A stretch of 64,000 nucleotides of DNA from CBDCMJ01 sp965224325 (GCA_965224325.1 CBDCYT010000012.1:1-64000); one strand, 5' to 3'. Counted from the stretch's first letter, positions 1 to 9,977 are shown. A program made the numbers and translations. The notes: a model not told the origin generated them from the letters alone.

Positions 1-1
1 G

Positions 2-3000
2 GACCCTGCCGTCACCGAGGTAATCCCCGGCCCGAGGGGGAGCGAGACGCAGGGCCAACAGCTGCTTTCGGTCAAACTCAGCTACCCCGACACAAGCATT
101 CAGACCCGTGCCTACCCATTGAGTCCGGGGACTCTGGACAAAGCTTGGCCGCCAGGTCCGCCGGAGGAGTTGATAGCCGAGAGCGCTTACAACTCGACCG
201 TTCACCTGGGCGCGTCGGACACAGTTAACGTGGTGGTCGCCTTTAGCCGCCCGGTGGTGGACTTCGCCAAGACCTCGCCATCGATCAGCGTCACCGGGGC
301 CACGGTCAAGAGCGTCGCGCCCCACATCGTGGCCGACGAAGCGGCGTACGCTTACCTGTTCGAGCTCACTCCCGCCGGCGACAGCACGGTCGAGTTCGTC
401 CTGGTCGCGGGTCAGGGCTGCGCCGCCGGCGGCATCTGCGCGAAGGACGGCTCGACGCTGTCGACGGTGCGGACGAAGCGCAGCGTCGCGGCGATATTGG
501 CAATTTCCGGTCTGGCCAATGCGTCGGTGGCCGAGAACACGGCCTACGGCCCGGTCACGCCGTCGGTGGCGCCCACGCCGACCGGGTCGGCTACCTGGTC
601 GCTGGAAGGCGACGACGCGGACGACTTCACGATCAACAGCGGCACTGGCGCGCTGAGCATGGTCGCGCGGGACTTCGAATCTCCGGCGGATGCGGACGCC
701 GACAACGTGTACGAAGTCACGGTCCGGGTGACGGACACGGCGGGCCGCACCGGCGCCCGGTCGATAGAGGTGACGGTGACCGACGCGGACGAGCCGCCAG
801 GCGTCCCCGCTGGCCTGGCGCTCAGCGCGGCCAGCGGCTCTCTGACCGCCACCTGGAGCGCGGGCGCGGCGCCGGCTGGCGCCACGCCGCCCGCCACCAC
901 CGCCTACAACGTGCAGTACCGGCTGAGCAGCGACACCGCCTGGACTCTCCTCACACCCTCTCCCACAGCCGCCAGCGCAACGATTGACGGCCTGACCGGC
1001 GGCCAAGCCTACGATGTGCAGGTGCAGGCCGTGAACCCCGAGGGCCGCAGCGCCTGGACGACCCACGTCAGCGGCACACCCACCACAGCCGGCATCACCG
1101 CCACCCCGACCGCGCTGGGCGCGTTGACCGAGGCCGCCGGCGCCGCCCACTCGGCGAGCTTCACGGTGGCGCTCAATACTCAGCCGGGCGGCGATGTCAC
1201 GCTGACCCTGTCGCACGGCCCCGACGTCAGCGTAGATACCGATCCGGCGGCGAACGGCAACCAGGCCACACTGACGTTCACCAGCGCTAACTGGATTACC
1301 GCGCAGACGGTGACGGTGACGGCGGTGGACGACAGCATCGACGAGGCGGCATCGGAGGATTTCAGCATCGAGCTGAGCGCGTCCGGGGGCGGCTACGACA
1401 GCGCAACGGCGCAGGTCACGGGCAGCGTCACCGACGATGACACCGCCACGTTCACCGCCACGCTGGACAAGACCACTCTCGCCGAGGCGGACGCGGGCGG
1501 CGCCGCGGGTGTGGCCACGCTGACGGTGACAAAGACCAGCAGCAGCGTCGGCTGGCCAGACGACCGGGACATCGGCCTGACCCTGACCGACAACGCGCGG
1601 GTGGGCGAAGACTTCACGCTAACCGACGGCGACGGCTGGACGCTGTCCAAGCCGTTCATCCTGCGCTTTGCGGCGGGCGCGACGGAGACCACGGCCATCA
1701 TCAGCGTGATCGACGACGCCCACGACGATGACGACGAGACGCTCAGCATTGCGGTCGACGCCGACGGCGCCGCCATCAGGACGACCGGCCCGCTGACGCT
1801 GACGGACGACGACGATCCGCCGCTGAAGCTGAGCGCGCTGGCGGTGGCCACCGCCGCCGCCCGCCAGATGTTCCCGGTCTTCGCCGCCGACACGTTCCAC
1901 TACGCCGTGGGCTGCAAAACGGACGACGCCCAGACGACCAGCAAGCTGACAGTGACGCTGTCCGCCGCAGACGCGACCACGCGCATGTCGGTCAACGGCG
2001 TGCAGGTCGCGAATCAGAACGGGGAGATCGAGCTAACCGGGCTCGATGGCTACAGCGATGTGAAGATCGTGCTCAGCAACGCCAGCGGCGCGAGCGCTAC
2101 GTACACCGTCCATTGCCTGCCGAAGGTCTTTCCGGACTTCGAGACGACGAAGCAGGCGGGGGCGTGGGACGGGCTGATTACGATGAAGCGAGGGATTGAC
2201 TCGCCGAGCATGGCCTACATCGCCATCGTCGACAACAACGGCGTCCCGCGATTCCACCAGAAGGTCGGGACCAACGCAAGGAGCATGTCGCACTTCAGGA
2301 CCCATAAGACCGGTAAGTACCCCTACTCGTACGCCCTTCAACACGGGGTCATCAAAATCCCCCTAGGCGGCGACGTCTACCCGGACCTCCGCAACTATGA
2401 GCAGGTAATCCTGAACGACGACCTGGCGGAGGTGGAGCGCGTCCGCACTGCCGGTCTGGCGCAGACCGACAATCACGACTTCGTCATCCGTGAAAACGGC
2501 AACTACATATTCCTGTCCTACGAGCCCATCGTGCGCGACTTTACCGGGTATATCAAGCGGACGGGCGATCCGTGGGGAAGTTCGGCGAAGGTCAAGGATT
2601 CGATCATTCAGGAAACGACGGCGGCGGGAGTGAAGGTCCATGAAGTGAACTCCTGGGACCTCTTTCCCCTGGATGACTGCAAGCAGGGCAGCAACGGTTA
2701 TATCGACGTGGAGTGGGCCCATGTCAACTCGCTGGAAGCGGTCGGCGATGACTACATCGCCAGCTACCGCCGCTGCAATCAGGTGCTGCGGATCAACAAG
2801 GATACCGGCAACGTGGTCTGGCGGCTGGGCCTGAGCACGAAGGACGACGCGCACTGGATCACGGAGGACGGCAAGGCGCCGTTGAAGATCGTGGGCGACC
2901 CCTACGGAGAGTTCTGCGGACAGCACTCGGCGCGCATGATCGCCAATGGCCACATTCTTATCTTCGACAACGGCGGCCCCAAGTGCAACGGCCCTCGCAG

Positions 3001-6000
3001 GCCGAACCGATTCAGCAGAGTCGTGGAGTACGCCCTCGACCTGGAGCGGGGGACGGCGACCTTCGTCCGCCATCACTCCCTGCGCGGCGAGCTGGACGAA
3101 TACGCGCCCTTCCAAGGCATTATCGAGTTGATGGACAACGGCAACTGGCTGATCAGCTGGGGCGGGCGAATGGACACCGCCGTGACCGAGGTCATACCCG
3201 GCCCCAGGTGGTCGGAGACGCAGGGCGCCGAGATATTGACGGTCAAGAACTTGTATAACGGCGGGAACGCCCAGACGCGCTCTTACCCGCTGAGTCCGGG
3301 AACGCTGGAGAGGGCGTGGCCGCCCGGCGCCCTGACGGAGGAGCTGGCCGAGAGCGCGTCCAACTCGACCGTTCACCTCGGCACGTCCGACAAGGTGAAC
3401 GTGGTGGTAGCCTTCAGCCGCCCGGTGGTGGACTTCGCCGCGAACTCGCCGTCAATCAGAGTAACGGGCGCGACGGTCAAGAGCGTCGCGCCCCACATCG
3501 TGCCCGACGAAGCGGCGCACGCCTACCTGGTCGAGCTCACTCCCACCGGCGACGCTGCGGTCGAGTTCGTCCTGGTCGCGAGCCAGACTTGCGTCGACGG
3601 CGGCATCTGCGCAAAGGACGGCGCTTCACTGTCAACGGTCCGTGTAAAGCGTAGTATCCCACGGGAGTTGGTGGTCTCCGGCTTGGCCGATGCGTCGGTG
3701 GCCGAAAACATGGCCTACGGCCCGGTCACGCCGACGGTGACACCCACGCCGACCGGGTCGGCTACCTGGACCCTGGAGGGCGCCGACGCCGCCGACTTCA
3801 CCATCGATAGCAGTACGGGCGCGCTGAGCATGGTTGCGCAGAACTTCGAGGCCCCGGCGGACGCGGATGACGACAACGTCTACGAGGCGACAGTCCGGGT
3901 GACGGACACGGCGGACCGCACGGCCTCCGCTTCGCTCACGGTCACGGTCACCGACGCCAATGAGCCGCCGGGCAAGCCTTCGACGCCGATCGTCGCGCCC
4001 GCTTCGCCCACCAGCCTGAGCGTGAGATGGAGCGCCCCGAGTAACGACGGCCCGCCGATTACTGACTATGACCACCGCTACAAGAAGTCGTCCGCGAGCG
4101 CCTGGACCGAGGTTACCGGCGGCGCGGCGAGCGCTGCCCTGTCGATCGTCATCGTGTCGCTCGATAGCGGCGCCTCCTATGACGTACAGGTGCGTGCGGC
4201 CAATGACGAGGGCCCTGGCGCATGGTCCGACGAGGCCAGCGCCACGACTCCCATCACCCCGACCGCTCCCTCTGCCGTCTCCAACCTCGCGGCTGCGGCG
4301 GAGAGCGCGACGGCCATCGCCCTCACGTGGACGGCGCCCGCCGACGGCGGCAGCGACATCACCGGCTACCGCCTCGAACGCAAGACCGGCAGCGGAGTCT
4401 ACTCCCTCGTCTCATCCAGCATCGCGGCCGACGCCATCAACTATCAGGACACCGGCCTGACCGCCGCCACCACCTACACCTACCGCATCCGCGCCGTGAA
4501 CGGCGTGGGCGACGGCGCCTGGTCCAACGAGCCAAGCGCCACCACTCACACCACTCCCTCTGCCGTCTCCAACCTCGCGGCCACGGCGCAGAGTGCGACG
4601 GCCATCGCCCTCACGTGGACGGCGCCCGCCGACGGCGGCAGCGACATCACCGGCTACGAGCTCGAGCGCAAGACGGGGGCCGGGGACTACACCTCCGTCT
4701 CAACGAGCATCGCGGCCGACGCCACGAGCTACCAGGACACCGGCCTGACCGCCGCCACCACCTACACCTACCGCATCCGCGCCGTGAACGGCGTGGGCGA
4801 CGGCGCCTGGTCCAACGAGCCAAGCGCCACCACTCACACCACTCCCTCTGCCGTCTCCAACCTCGCGGCCACGGCGCAGAGTGCGACGGCCATCGCCCTC
4901 ACGTGGACGGCGCCCGCCGACGGCGGCAGCGACATCACCGGCTACGAGCTCGAGCGCAAGACGGGGGCCGGGGACTACACCTCCGTCTCAACGAGCATCG
5001 CGGCCAACGCCACGAGCTACCAGGACACCGGCCTGACCGCTGCGACGGCCTACACCTACCGCATCCGCGCCGTGAACGGCGTGGGCGACGGCGCCTGGTC
5101 CAACGAGCCAAGCGCCACCACTCACACCACTCCCTCTGCCGTCTCCGACCTCGCGGCTGCGGCGCAGAGTGCGACGGCCATCGCCCTCACGTGGACGGCG
5201 CCCGCCGACGGCGGCAGCGACATCACCGGCTACGAGCTCGAGCGCAAGACGGGGGCCGGGGACTACACCTCCGTCTCAACGAGCATCGCGGCCAACGCCA
5301 CGAGCTACCAGGACACCGGCCTGACCGCTGCGACGGCCTACACCTACCGCATCCGCGCCGTGAACGGCGTGGGCGACGGCGCCTGGTCCAACGAGCCAAG
5401 CGCCACCACTCACACCACTCCCTCTGCCGTCTCCGACCTCGCGGCTGCGGCGCAGAGTGCGACGGCCATCGCCCTCACGTGGACGGCGCCCGCCGACGGC
5501 GGCAGCGACATCACCGGCTACCGCCTACCAGGACACCGGCCTGACCGCTGCGACGCCTACAAGACCGGCCGACGGGATGGTCCAACGAGCCAAGCGCCAC
5601 CACTCACACCACTCCCTCTGCCGTCTCCGACCTCGCGGCTGCGGCGCAGAGTGCGACGGCCATCGCCCTCACGTGGACGGCGCCCGCCGACGGCGGCGCC
5701 ATCACCGGCTACCGCCTGGAGCGTAAGACGGGGGCCGGGGACTACACCTCCGTCTCAACGACATCGCGGCCGCCGCCACCTATCAGGACACCGGCCGACC
5801 GCTGCCACGGCCTACACCTACCGGATACGCGCCGTGAACGGCGTGGGCGACGGCGTTTGGTCCAACGAGGCCGGCGCCACCACTCACACCGCGCCCTCTG
5901 CCGTCTCCGACCTCGCGGCTGCGGCGCAGAGTGCGACGGCCATCGCCCTCACGTGGACGGCGCCCGCCGACGGCGGCAGCGACATCACCGGCTACCGCCT

Positions 6001-6973
6001 GGAGCGTAAGACGGGGGCCGGGGACTACACCTCCGTCTCAACGAGCATCGCGGCCGCCGCCACGAGCTATCAGGACACCGGCCTGACCGCTGCCACGGCC
6101 TACACCTACCGGATACGCGCCGTGAACGGCGTGGGCGACGGCGTTTGGTCCAACGAGGCCGGCGCCACCACTCACACCGCGCCTGTCGCGCCGGGAGCGC
6201 CGACGGGTCTGGGAGCGACGGCCAACGGCCAGACGCGGATCGACCTCGCCTGGACGGCGCCCGAAAGCGACGGCGGAGCAGCCATCACCGGCTACAAGAT
6301 CGAGGTGTCCGACGACGGCGGCACGAACTGGTCTGTGCTGGTCGGCGACACTGACTCCAGCGCGACGGCGTACGCTCACATCGGCCTGACTGCCAGTGCG
6401 ACGCGGCACTACCGCGTTTCGGCCATCAACTCGGTGGACGCGAGCGCGGCCTCCAACGAGGCCAGCGCCACCACCGCGAACGCCGCGAACACCGTGCCCG
6501 AAGCCGTCGACGACCTCGCGGCAACGTCGGCCAGCGCGAGCGCCATCGACCTCACGTGGACGGCGCCCGGCGGCAGCGCCATCACCGGCTACCACTTGGA
6601 ACGCAAGACGGCGTCTGGGGACTATACCCCCGTCTCTTCGAGCATAGAGGCCGACGCTACGAGCTATCGGGACAGCGGCCTGAGCGCGGAGACGACCTAC
6701 ACCTACCGGATACGCGCCGTGAACTCTGTGGGCGACGGCGATTGGTCCAACGAGGCCAGCGCCACCACGGCCGCTCCCGGCACGCCGGGAGCGCCGACGG
6801 GTCTGGGAGCGACGGCGAACGGCCAGACGCGGATCGACCTCGCCTGGACGGCGCCCGCGAGCGACGGCGGAGCAGCCATTTCCGGCTACAAGATCGAGGT
6901 GTCCGACGACGGCGGCACGAACTGGACAGCGATACTGGTTCCAGCGCGACGACGTACCGCCACAGCGGCCTGA
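2..6973 (+). CDS. Giant secreted arylsulfotransferase/cadherin/FN3 protein, 5'-truncated by the window edge
   Basis: The frame is open from base 2, so the gene starts upstream. The first 39 codons match the end of the internal arylsulfotransferase (ASST) domain (same ETQG and RxYPLSPGTL signature near 3220-3300), so an ASST domain precedes the window. Order seen: ASST tail (2-118), Ig-like segment (119-490), cadherin-like repeat (490-790), FN3 (790-1085), Calx-beta-like repeats (1085-1815), cadherin-like beta-sandwich (1820-2130), full ASST domain (about 2135-3250; conserved His in NHDF, WAHVNS and GQHSAR), second Ig-like plus cadherin block (3290-3970), then FN3 repeats to the end. ASST enzymes move sulfate between phenolic compounds in the periplasm or outside the cell; whether this one is active is unknown. 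The frame closes at a TGA in mid-repeat, and the homology continues in another frame (next entry). Confidence 0.85.
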   Translation, partial: DPAVTEVIPGPRGSETQGQQLLSVKLSYPDTSIQTRAYPLSPGTLDKAWPPGPPEELIAESAYNSTVHLGASDTVNVVVAFSRPVVDFAKTSPSISVTGATVKSVAPHIVADEAAYAYLFELTPAGDSTVEFVLVAGQGCAAGGICAKDGSTLSTVRTKRSVAAILAISGLANASVAENTAYGPVTPSVAPTPTGSATWSLEGDDADDFTINSGTGALSMVARDFESPADADADNVYEVTVRVTDTAGRTGARSIEVTVTDADEPPGVPAGLALSAASGSLTATWSAGAAPAGATPPATTAYNVQYRLSSDTAWTLLTPSPTAASATIDGLTGGQAYDVQVQAVNPEGRSAWTTHVSGTPTTAGITATPTALGALTEAAGAAHSASFTVALNTQPGGDVTLTLSHGPDVSVDTDPAANGNQATLTFTSANWITAQTVTVTAVDDSIDEAASEDFSIELSASGGGYDSATAQVTGSVTDDDTATFTATLDKTTLAEADAGGAAGVATLTVTKTSSSVGWPDDRDIGLTLTDNARVGEDFTLTDGDGWTLSKPFILRFAAGATETTAIISVIDDAHDDDDETLSIAVDADGAAIRTTGPLTLTDDDDPPLKLSALAVATAAARQMFPVFAADTFHYAVGCKTDDAQTTSKLTVTLSAADATTRMSVNGVQVANQNGEIELTGLDGYSDVKIVLSNASGASATYTVHCLPKVFPDFETTKQAGAWDGLITMKRGIDSPSMAYIAIVDNNGVPRFHQKVGTNARSMSHFRTHKTGKYPYSYALQHGVIKIPLGGDVYPDLRNYEQVILNDDLAEVERVRTAGLAQTDNHDFVIRENGNYIFLSYEPIVRDFTGYIKRTGDPWGSSAKVKDSIIQETTAAGVKVHEVNSWDLFPLDDCKQGSNGYIDVEWAHVNSLEAVGDDYIASYRRCNQVLRINKDTGNVVWRLGLSTKDDAHWITEDGKAPLKIVGDPYGEFCGQHSARMIANGHILIFDNGGPKCNGPRRPNRFSRVVEYALDLERGTATFVRHHSLRGELDEYAPFQGIIELMDNGNWLISWGGRMDTAVTEVIPGPRWSETQGAEILTVKNLYNGGNAQTRSYPLSPGTLERAWPPGALTEELAESASNSTVHLGTSDKVNVVVAFSRPVVDFAANSPSIRVTGATVKSVAPHIVPDEAAHAYLVELTPTGDAAVEFVLVASQTCVDGGICAKDGASLSTVRVKRSIPRELVVSGLADASVAENMAYGPVTPTVTPTPTGSATWTLEGADAADFTIDSSTGALSMVAQNFEAPADADDDNVYEATVRVTDTADRTASASLTVTVTDANEPPGKPSTPIVAPASPTSLSVRWSAPSNDGPPITDYDHRYKKSSASAWTEVTGGAASAALSIVIVSLDSGASYDVQVRAANDEGPGAWSDEASATTPITPTAPSAVSNLAAAAESATAIALTWTAPADGGSDITGYRLERKTGSGVYSLVSSSIAADAINYQDTGLTAATTYTYRIRAVNGVGDGAWSNEPSATTHTTPSAVSNLAATAQSATAIALTWTAPADGGSDITGYELERKTGAGDYTSVSTSIAADATSYQDTGLTAATTYTYRIRAVNGVGDGAWSNEPSATTHTTPSAVSNLAATAQSATAIALTWTAPADGGSDITGYELERKTGAGDYTSVSTSIAANATSYQDTGLTAATAYTYRIRAVNGVGDGAWSNEPSATTHTTPSAVSDLAAAAQSATAIALTWTAPADGGSDITGYELERKTGAGDYTSVSTSIAANATSYQDTGLTAATAYTYRIRAVNGVGDGAWSNEPSATTHTTPSAVSDLAAAAQSATAIALTWTAPADGGSDITGYRLPGHRPDRCDAYKTGRRDGPTSQAPPLTPLPLPSPTSRLRRRVRRPSPSRGRRPPTAAPSPATAWSVRRGPGTTPPSQRHRGRRHLSGHRPTAATAYTYRIRAVNGVGDGVWSNEAGATTHTAPSAVSDLAAAAQSATAIALTWTAPADGGSDITGYRLERKTGAGDYTSVSTSIAAAATSYQDTGLTAATAYTYRIRAVNGVGDGVWSNEAGATTHTAPVAPGAPTGLGATANGQTRIDLAWTAPESDGGAAITGYKIEVSDDGGTNWSVLVGDTDSSATAYAHIGLTASATRHYRVSAINSVDASAASNEASATTANAANTVPEAVDDLAATSASASAIDLTWTAPGGSAITGYHLERKTASGDYTPVSSSIEADATSYRDSGLSAETTYTYRIRAVNSVGDGDWSNEASATTAAPGTPGAPTGLGATANGQTRIDLAWTAPASDGGAAISGYKIEVSDDGGTNWTAILVPARRRTATAA
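4551..6180 (+). repeat. Tandem 288-bp FN3-coding repeats
   Basis: Near-identical units begin at 4551, 4839, 5127 and 5415 (spacing exactly 288 bp, 96 codons). The next boundaries are at 5619 (204 bp) and 5889 (270 bp): two shortened units in which the FN3 frame is lost and then restored. Almost perfect identity between units points to recent duplication or gene conversion, and makes this stretch prone to assembly collapse. Confidence 0.9.
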
Positions 6974-8190
6974 GCGCCGGCACGACGCGGCACTACCGCG
7001 TTTCGGCCATCAACTCGGTGGACGCGGGCGCGGCCTCCAACGAGGCCAGCGCCACCACCGCGAACGCCGCGCCCGAAGCCGTCGACGACCTTGCGGCAAC
7101 GTCGGCGAGCACCAGCGCCATCAACCTGAAGTGGACGGCGCCCGGCGACGGCGGCAGCGCCATCACCGGCTACCGGCTGGAACGGAAGACGGCGTCAGGG
7201 GGTTATGCCCCCGTCTCTTCGAGCATCGCGGCCAACGCCACGAGCTATCGGAACAGCGGCCTGAGTGCGGGGACGACCTACACCTACCGGATACGCGCCG
7301 TGAACTCTGTGGGCGACGGCGATTGGTCCAGCGAGGCCAGCGCCACCACTGCCACGGAACCGGTGGCGCCGCCGGTCACGGGTGGTGGCGGCGGCGGTGG
7401 CGGTGGTGGTGGGGGAGGCGGCAGCATCGCCGCCCCGGCAAACCGGGAGCCGGTGTTCATCGATGGCCTTAGGGCGGTCCGCTCCGTGCCGGAGGGCACG
7501 GGCGAAGGGGCCAGCTTCGGCAGTCCGGTGGCCGCCACCGATCGCGACAACGATACGCTGACCTATACGCTGAGGGGCGTTGATGCTGGCTCCTTTGGCA
7601 TCGACAGGCGCACCGGCCAGCTACTGGCCAAGGCCGCCCTCGACTACGAGACCAAGGCCAGCTACAGCCTTCGGGCGCGCGTATCCGACGGAGCGGGCGG
7701 CAGCGACCTCATCGACCTGACCGTCATGGTCACCGACGTGGATGAGCCACCGGCGATAGCGGGGCCAGTCGCGACAGAGTACGAGGAGAACAGTGTCGAA
7801 GCCATCGCCGCCTACACGGCCATGGACCCTGAAGGGACAGAGGTGACGTGGTCGCTTGGAGGTGATGACGCTGGCGCGTTCACCGTCAGCGGCGCCGGAG
7901 CGCTGGCATTCAATGCGCCACCTGACTACGAAGCCCCGGCGGACGCGGATACGGACAATGTGTATCAGGTGATGCTGCAGGCTACCGACCTAAAGGGCAT
8001 GATGGGTATGCTCCATATGGTCGTCAGCGTCACCGACGTAGAGAACGAGGGTATATGGACCAGGTACGACTTCAACAACAACGGGCTGATCGAGAGGGAC
8101 GAGGCCCTAGCCGCCGTCTTTGATTACTTTGCAGACCTCATTACCAAGCAGCAGGCGCTAGGGGTGGTGTTCCGCTACTTCGCCAGCTGA
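6931..8190 (+). CDS. C-terminal part of the giant protein (FN3, poly-Gly, cadherin, EF-hand/dockerin-like end)
   Basis: This is the continuation of the preceding gene in a shifted frame. At about 6930 the previous frame leaves the FN3 consensus (after DGGTNW) and this frame takes it up (DTGSS...YRHSGL), consistent with loss of one base. Content in order: end of one FN3 repeat, a full FN3 repeat (7070-7360), a linker of 14 glycines (7381-7425), two cadherin-like repeats (about 7450-8045), then a C-terminal EF-hand-like calcium loop (DFNNNGLIERDE) followed by a short helix pair ending in VVFRYFAS. That tail resembles the dockerin-like/EF-hand tails of large secreted proteins in this bacterial group, but I do not infer a cellulosome. 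Either the gene is truly broken or the assembly lost a base. Confidence 0.8.
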   Translation, partial: DTGSSATTYRHSGLSAGTTRHYRVSAINSVDAGAASNEASATTANAAPEAVDDLAATSASTSAINLKWTAPGDGGSAITGYRLERKTASGGYAPVSSSIAANATSYRNSGLSAGTTYTYRIRAVNSVGDGDWSSEASATTATEPVAPPVTGGGGGGGGGGGGGGSIAAPANREPVFIDGLRAVRSVPEGTGEGASFGSPVAATDRDNDTLTYTLRGVDAGSFGIDRRTGQLLAKAALDYETKASYSLRARVSDGAGGSDLIDLTVMVTDVDEPPAIAGPVATEYEENSVEAIAAYTAMDPEGTEVTWSLGGDDAGAFTVSGAGALAFNAPPDYEAPADADTDNVYQVMLQATDLKGMMGMLHMVVSVTDVENEGIWTRYDFNNNGLIERDEALAAVFDYFADLITKQQALGVVFRYFAS

Positions 8191-8223
8191 TCCGCCCGGA
8201 CGACAGTGGGCAGAGAGTTTCAG

Positions 8224-9075
8224 ATGAGCAGAATGATGAGCTTGGCGCAAAGAGTTGCCGCGGTATCGCTTGTTGTGAGCATAGCGATAGGGCTGGCAAG
8301 CGTACTTCACACAAGTCCCGTAGCCGCTGCGGAGCACAGTGCCACCAGGCGCTTCTCCCAGTCGTGGGCTCCGCCAGGCGGTGAGCTGACGGTAACGATC
8401 ACTGCCACCGGATACGGAAGTTTGGGGCAGGTCGTGGAGACGCTGCCCATGGGTTTCACCTACGTAAGGTCCAGCTTGGAAGCCGCCAAAGCGGAGGGCC
8501 GGACCGTCGTCTTCACCCTGCTGGGGGATGAGAGTTTCACCTACACCGTAACGGCATCCGCCGAGGAGGGGGCCCACGCTTTTGCCGGAGTCTTGAAAGA
8601 CATAGACAAGACCGAACAACCGGTGGGAGGCTCTTCCCGGATAATTGTCAGCGTCACTCCCCCACCGACGCCTACACCCATCCCGACCTCTACGCCCACG
8701 CCTGAACCTACCCCGACACCGACACCGGTACCCACGCCGACTGCCACGCCCATGCCCACCTCGACACCGACCCTGGTACCCACCCCAACCTCTACGCCCA
8801 TGCCTACCCCAACACCGCCCCCGGCGCCCGCCCCAACCTCTACGCCAATTCCTACCCCGACGCCGACCCTGGCGCCCACGCCGACTGCCACGCCCATGCC
8901 TACCCCGACGCCGACCCCGGAGCCCCCGGCCACCGCGACGCCCACTCCCATGGTTGCGCCTGCAATGGTCGATCGGGAAGAGGAGGGCGGACTTCCCTGG
9001 CTGTGGATCATCGTCGTGGCCGGGGTAACCTTGGCGATAGGTGGCGCAATTGTGTATGCGTCTGTGCGTCGGTAG
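8224..9075 (+). CDS. Secreted, membrane-anchored protein with long Pro/Thr stalk
   Basis: I prefer the ATG at 8224 over the GTG at 8206, because it places the signal peptide (hydrophobic core followed by VAAAEHS) at the N terminus. After the signal comes a beta-rich domain of about 110 residues resembling the DUF11/conserved-repeat type (SWAPPGGELTVTITATGYG, GDESFTYTVTA). Then comes about 100 residues of Pro-Thr repeats (TPTP, low complexity, 8660-8945), and a single C-terminal membrane helix (WLWIIVVAGVTLAIGGAIV) with a short basic tail. It lies 33 bp behind the giant protein and probably shares its transcript. The arrangement suggests a surface stalk protein, perhaps a partner or anchor for the giant protein. 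Specific function unknown. Confidence 0.75.
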   Translation: MSRMMSLAQRVAAVSLVVSIAIGLASVLHTSPVAAAEHSATRRFSQSWAPPGGELTVTITATGYGSLGQVVETLPMGFTYVRSSLEAAKAEGRTVVFTLLGDESFTYTVTASAEEGAHAFAGVLKDIDKTEQPVGGSSRIIVSVTPPPTPTPIPTSTPTPEPTPTPTPVPTPTATPMPTSTPTLVPTPTSTPMPTPTPPPAPAPTSTPIPTPTPTLAPTPTATPMPTPTPTPEPPATATPTPMVAPAMVDREEEGGLPWLWIIVVAGVTLAIGGAIVYASVRR

Positions 9076-9480
9076 TACATTCCAAGGGGACCACGACTTC
9101 CGGCCACTCGCCCCCATGCGAACCTGCCCCCACAGGGGAAAGGGACTCTTCGTCCATATGAGGAATGGGTTAGCCTCCTCTCCCTGAGTTGAGGGGGAGG
9201 ATTGGGGAGGGGGATAGCGAAGCCGTTGTAGGTGCCAGGCGCATGCCGCCGCACCCGTTACGCGCTAGCCTGGGGCTGAGCCGCTTCTCGCGTGGGGGGA
9301 GCGGTGGGGAAACGGCTATGACCGGCCTTATCTTCACGAGATGCAGCGGCGACAGTGACGGCTGGGCTTTTCCTCCCGTCCGCAGGAGGGATGGCGGGGC
9401 CGCCCGCGACGGAATGGAGGCTCGCGGCAGCTTGTTGCTGGGTCACTTGACCCCTTCTTTACAAAAGGATCTCCCACCGA
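9076..9480. other. Intergenic, no gene seen
   Basis: About 400 bp with G-rich/C-rich stretches around 9178-9215, where a run of ccctgagt and gggggaggattgggg can pair. Short open frames here (for example 9189-9530) have no recognisable family features. I see nothing coding. Confidence 0.5.
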
Positions 9481-9567
9481 AAAGTTCGCAGTACAGTACA
9501 CCCGATCCCGCAAGACGACCACGAATTTGAACGGATGTCCATTGCGGAGAGGCCGCTGGATATCTGA
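9481..9567 (+). pseudogene. Possible C-terminal remnant of the antitoxin partner of the downstream VapC
   Basis: The frame reading into TGA at 9565-9567 overlaps the VapC ATG by one base (TGATG), the usual translational coupling of antitoxin and toxin. The last 28 codons are acidic/polar and end in MSIAERPLDI. The same frame has a stop at 9448-9450 and no good start between, so if this was an antitoxin its N-terminal DNA-binding part is lost or frameshifted. Inferred from position; the family cannot be named. Confidence 0.3.
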
Positions 9568-9971
9568 TGTTTCTCCTGGACACGGATGTGCTGTCAGCAC
9601 TCCGGAGGCGAGACCGGAATCCTGAGACTATCAGATGGGTGGATGGCCAACGCACAGCGGACCTGTACCTAAGCGTCGTTACGGTGGGGGAAATAGAGCG
9701 GGGCATAACGCAACAGCAACTTCACAACCCTTCCTTCGCACGGGACTTGAGTGTCTGGCTGGACCGGGTGTTGGTCTGGTATGGCGACCGGATACTTCTT
9801 GTTGATACCGGGACCGCGCGGCGGTGGGGCCAACTGTCTGCAACCATTGGACACGACAGCGCGGACCTGCTTATAGCGGCAACGGCGCTAGAGCGAGGAT
9901 TGACGGTGATCACGCGGAACGTCAGGCACTTTGAATCGACAGGCGTGGCAGTATTGAATCCGGACAGATAG
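9567..9971 (+). CDS. VapC/FitB-like PIN-domain ribonuclease toxin
   Basis: This 134-residue PIN domain has the expected acidic residues: Asp5 (FLLDTDVLS), Glu42/Glu44 (VGEIERG), Asp97 and Asp100 (HDSADLLIAATA). The C-terminal ITRNVRHF is also typical. VapC-type toxins are Mg-dependent RNases that cleave tRNA or rRNA until bound by a cognate antitoxin. The gene is intact, but its antitoxin looks reduced to a fragment just upstream. Immediately downstream lies the tail of a HigB-like gene, so two toxin-antitoxin loci appear to have been joined here by deletion. Confidence 0.85.
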   Translation: MFLLDTDVLSALRRRDRNPETIRWVDGQRTADLYLSVVTVGEIERGITQQQLHNPSFARDLSVWLDRVLVWYGDRILLVDTGTARRWGQLSATIGHDSADLLIAATALERGLTVITRNVRHFESTGVAVLNPDR

Positions 9972-9977
9972 AAGGAG

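Noticed and set aside
2363..3376. 337-codon minus-strand open frame opposite the ASST domain
   Set aside because: It is antisense to a clearly conserved domain and has no family features; GC-rich coding strands often leave the opposite strand open.
8060..8190. Dockerin-like tail taken as a sign of a cellulosome
   Set aside because: Only one calcium loop is clear and no cohesin is seen; such tails are common on secreted proteins in this group.
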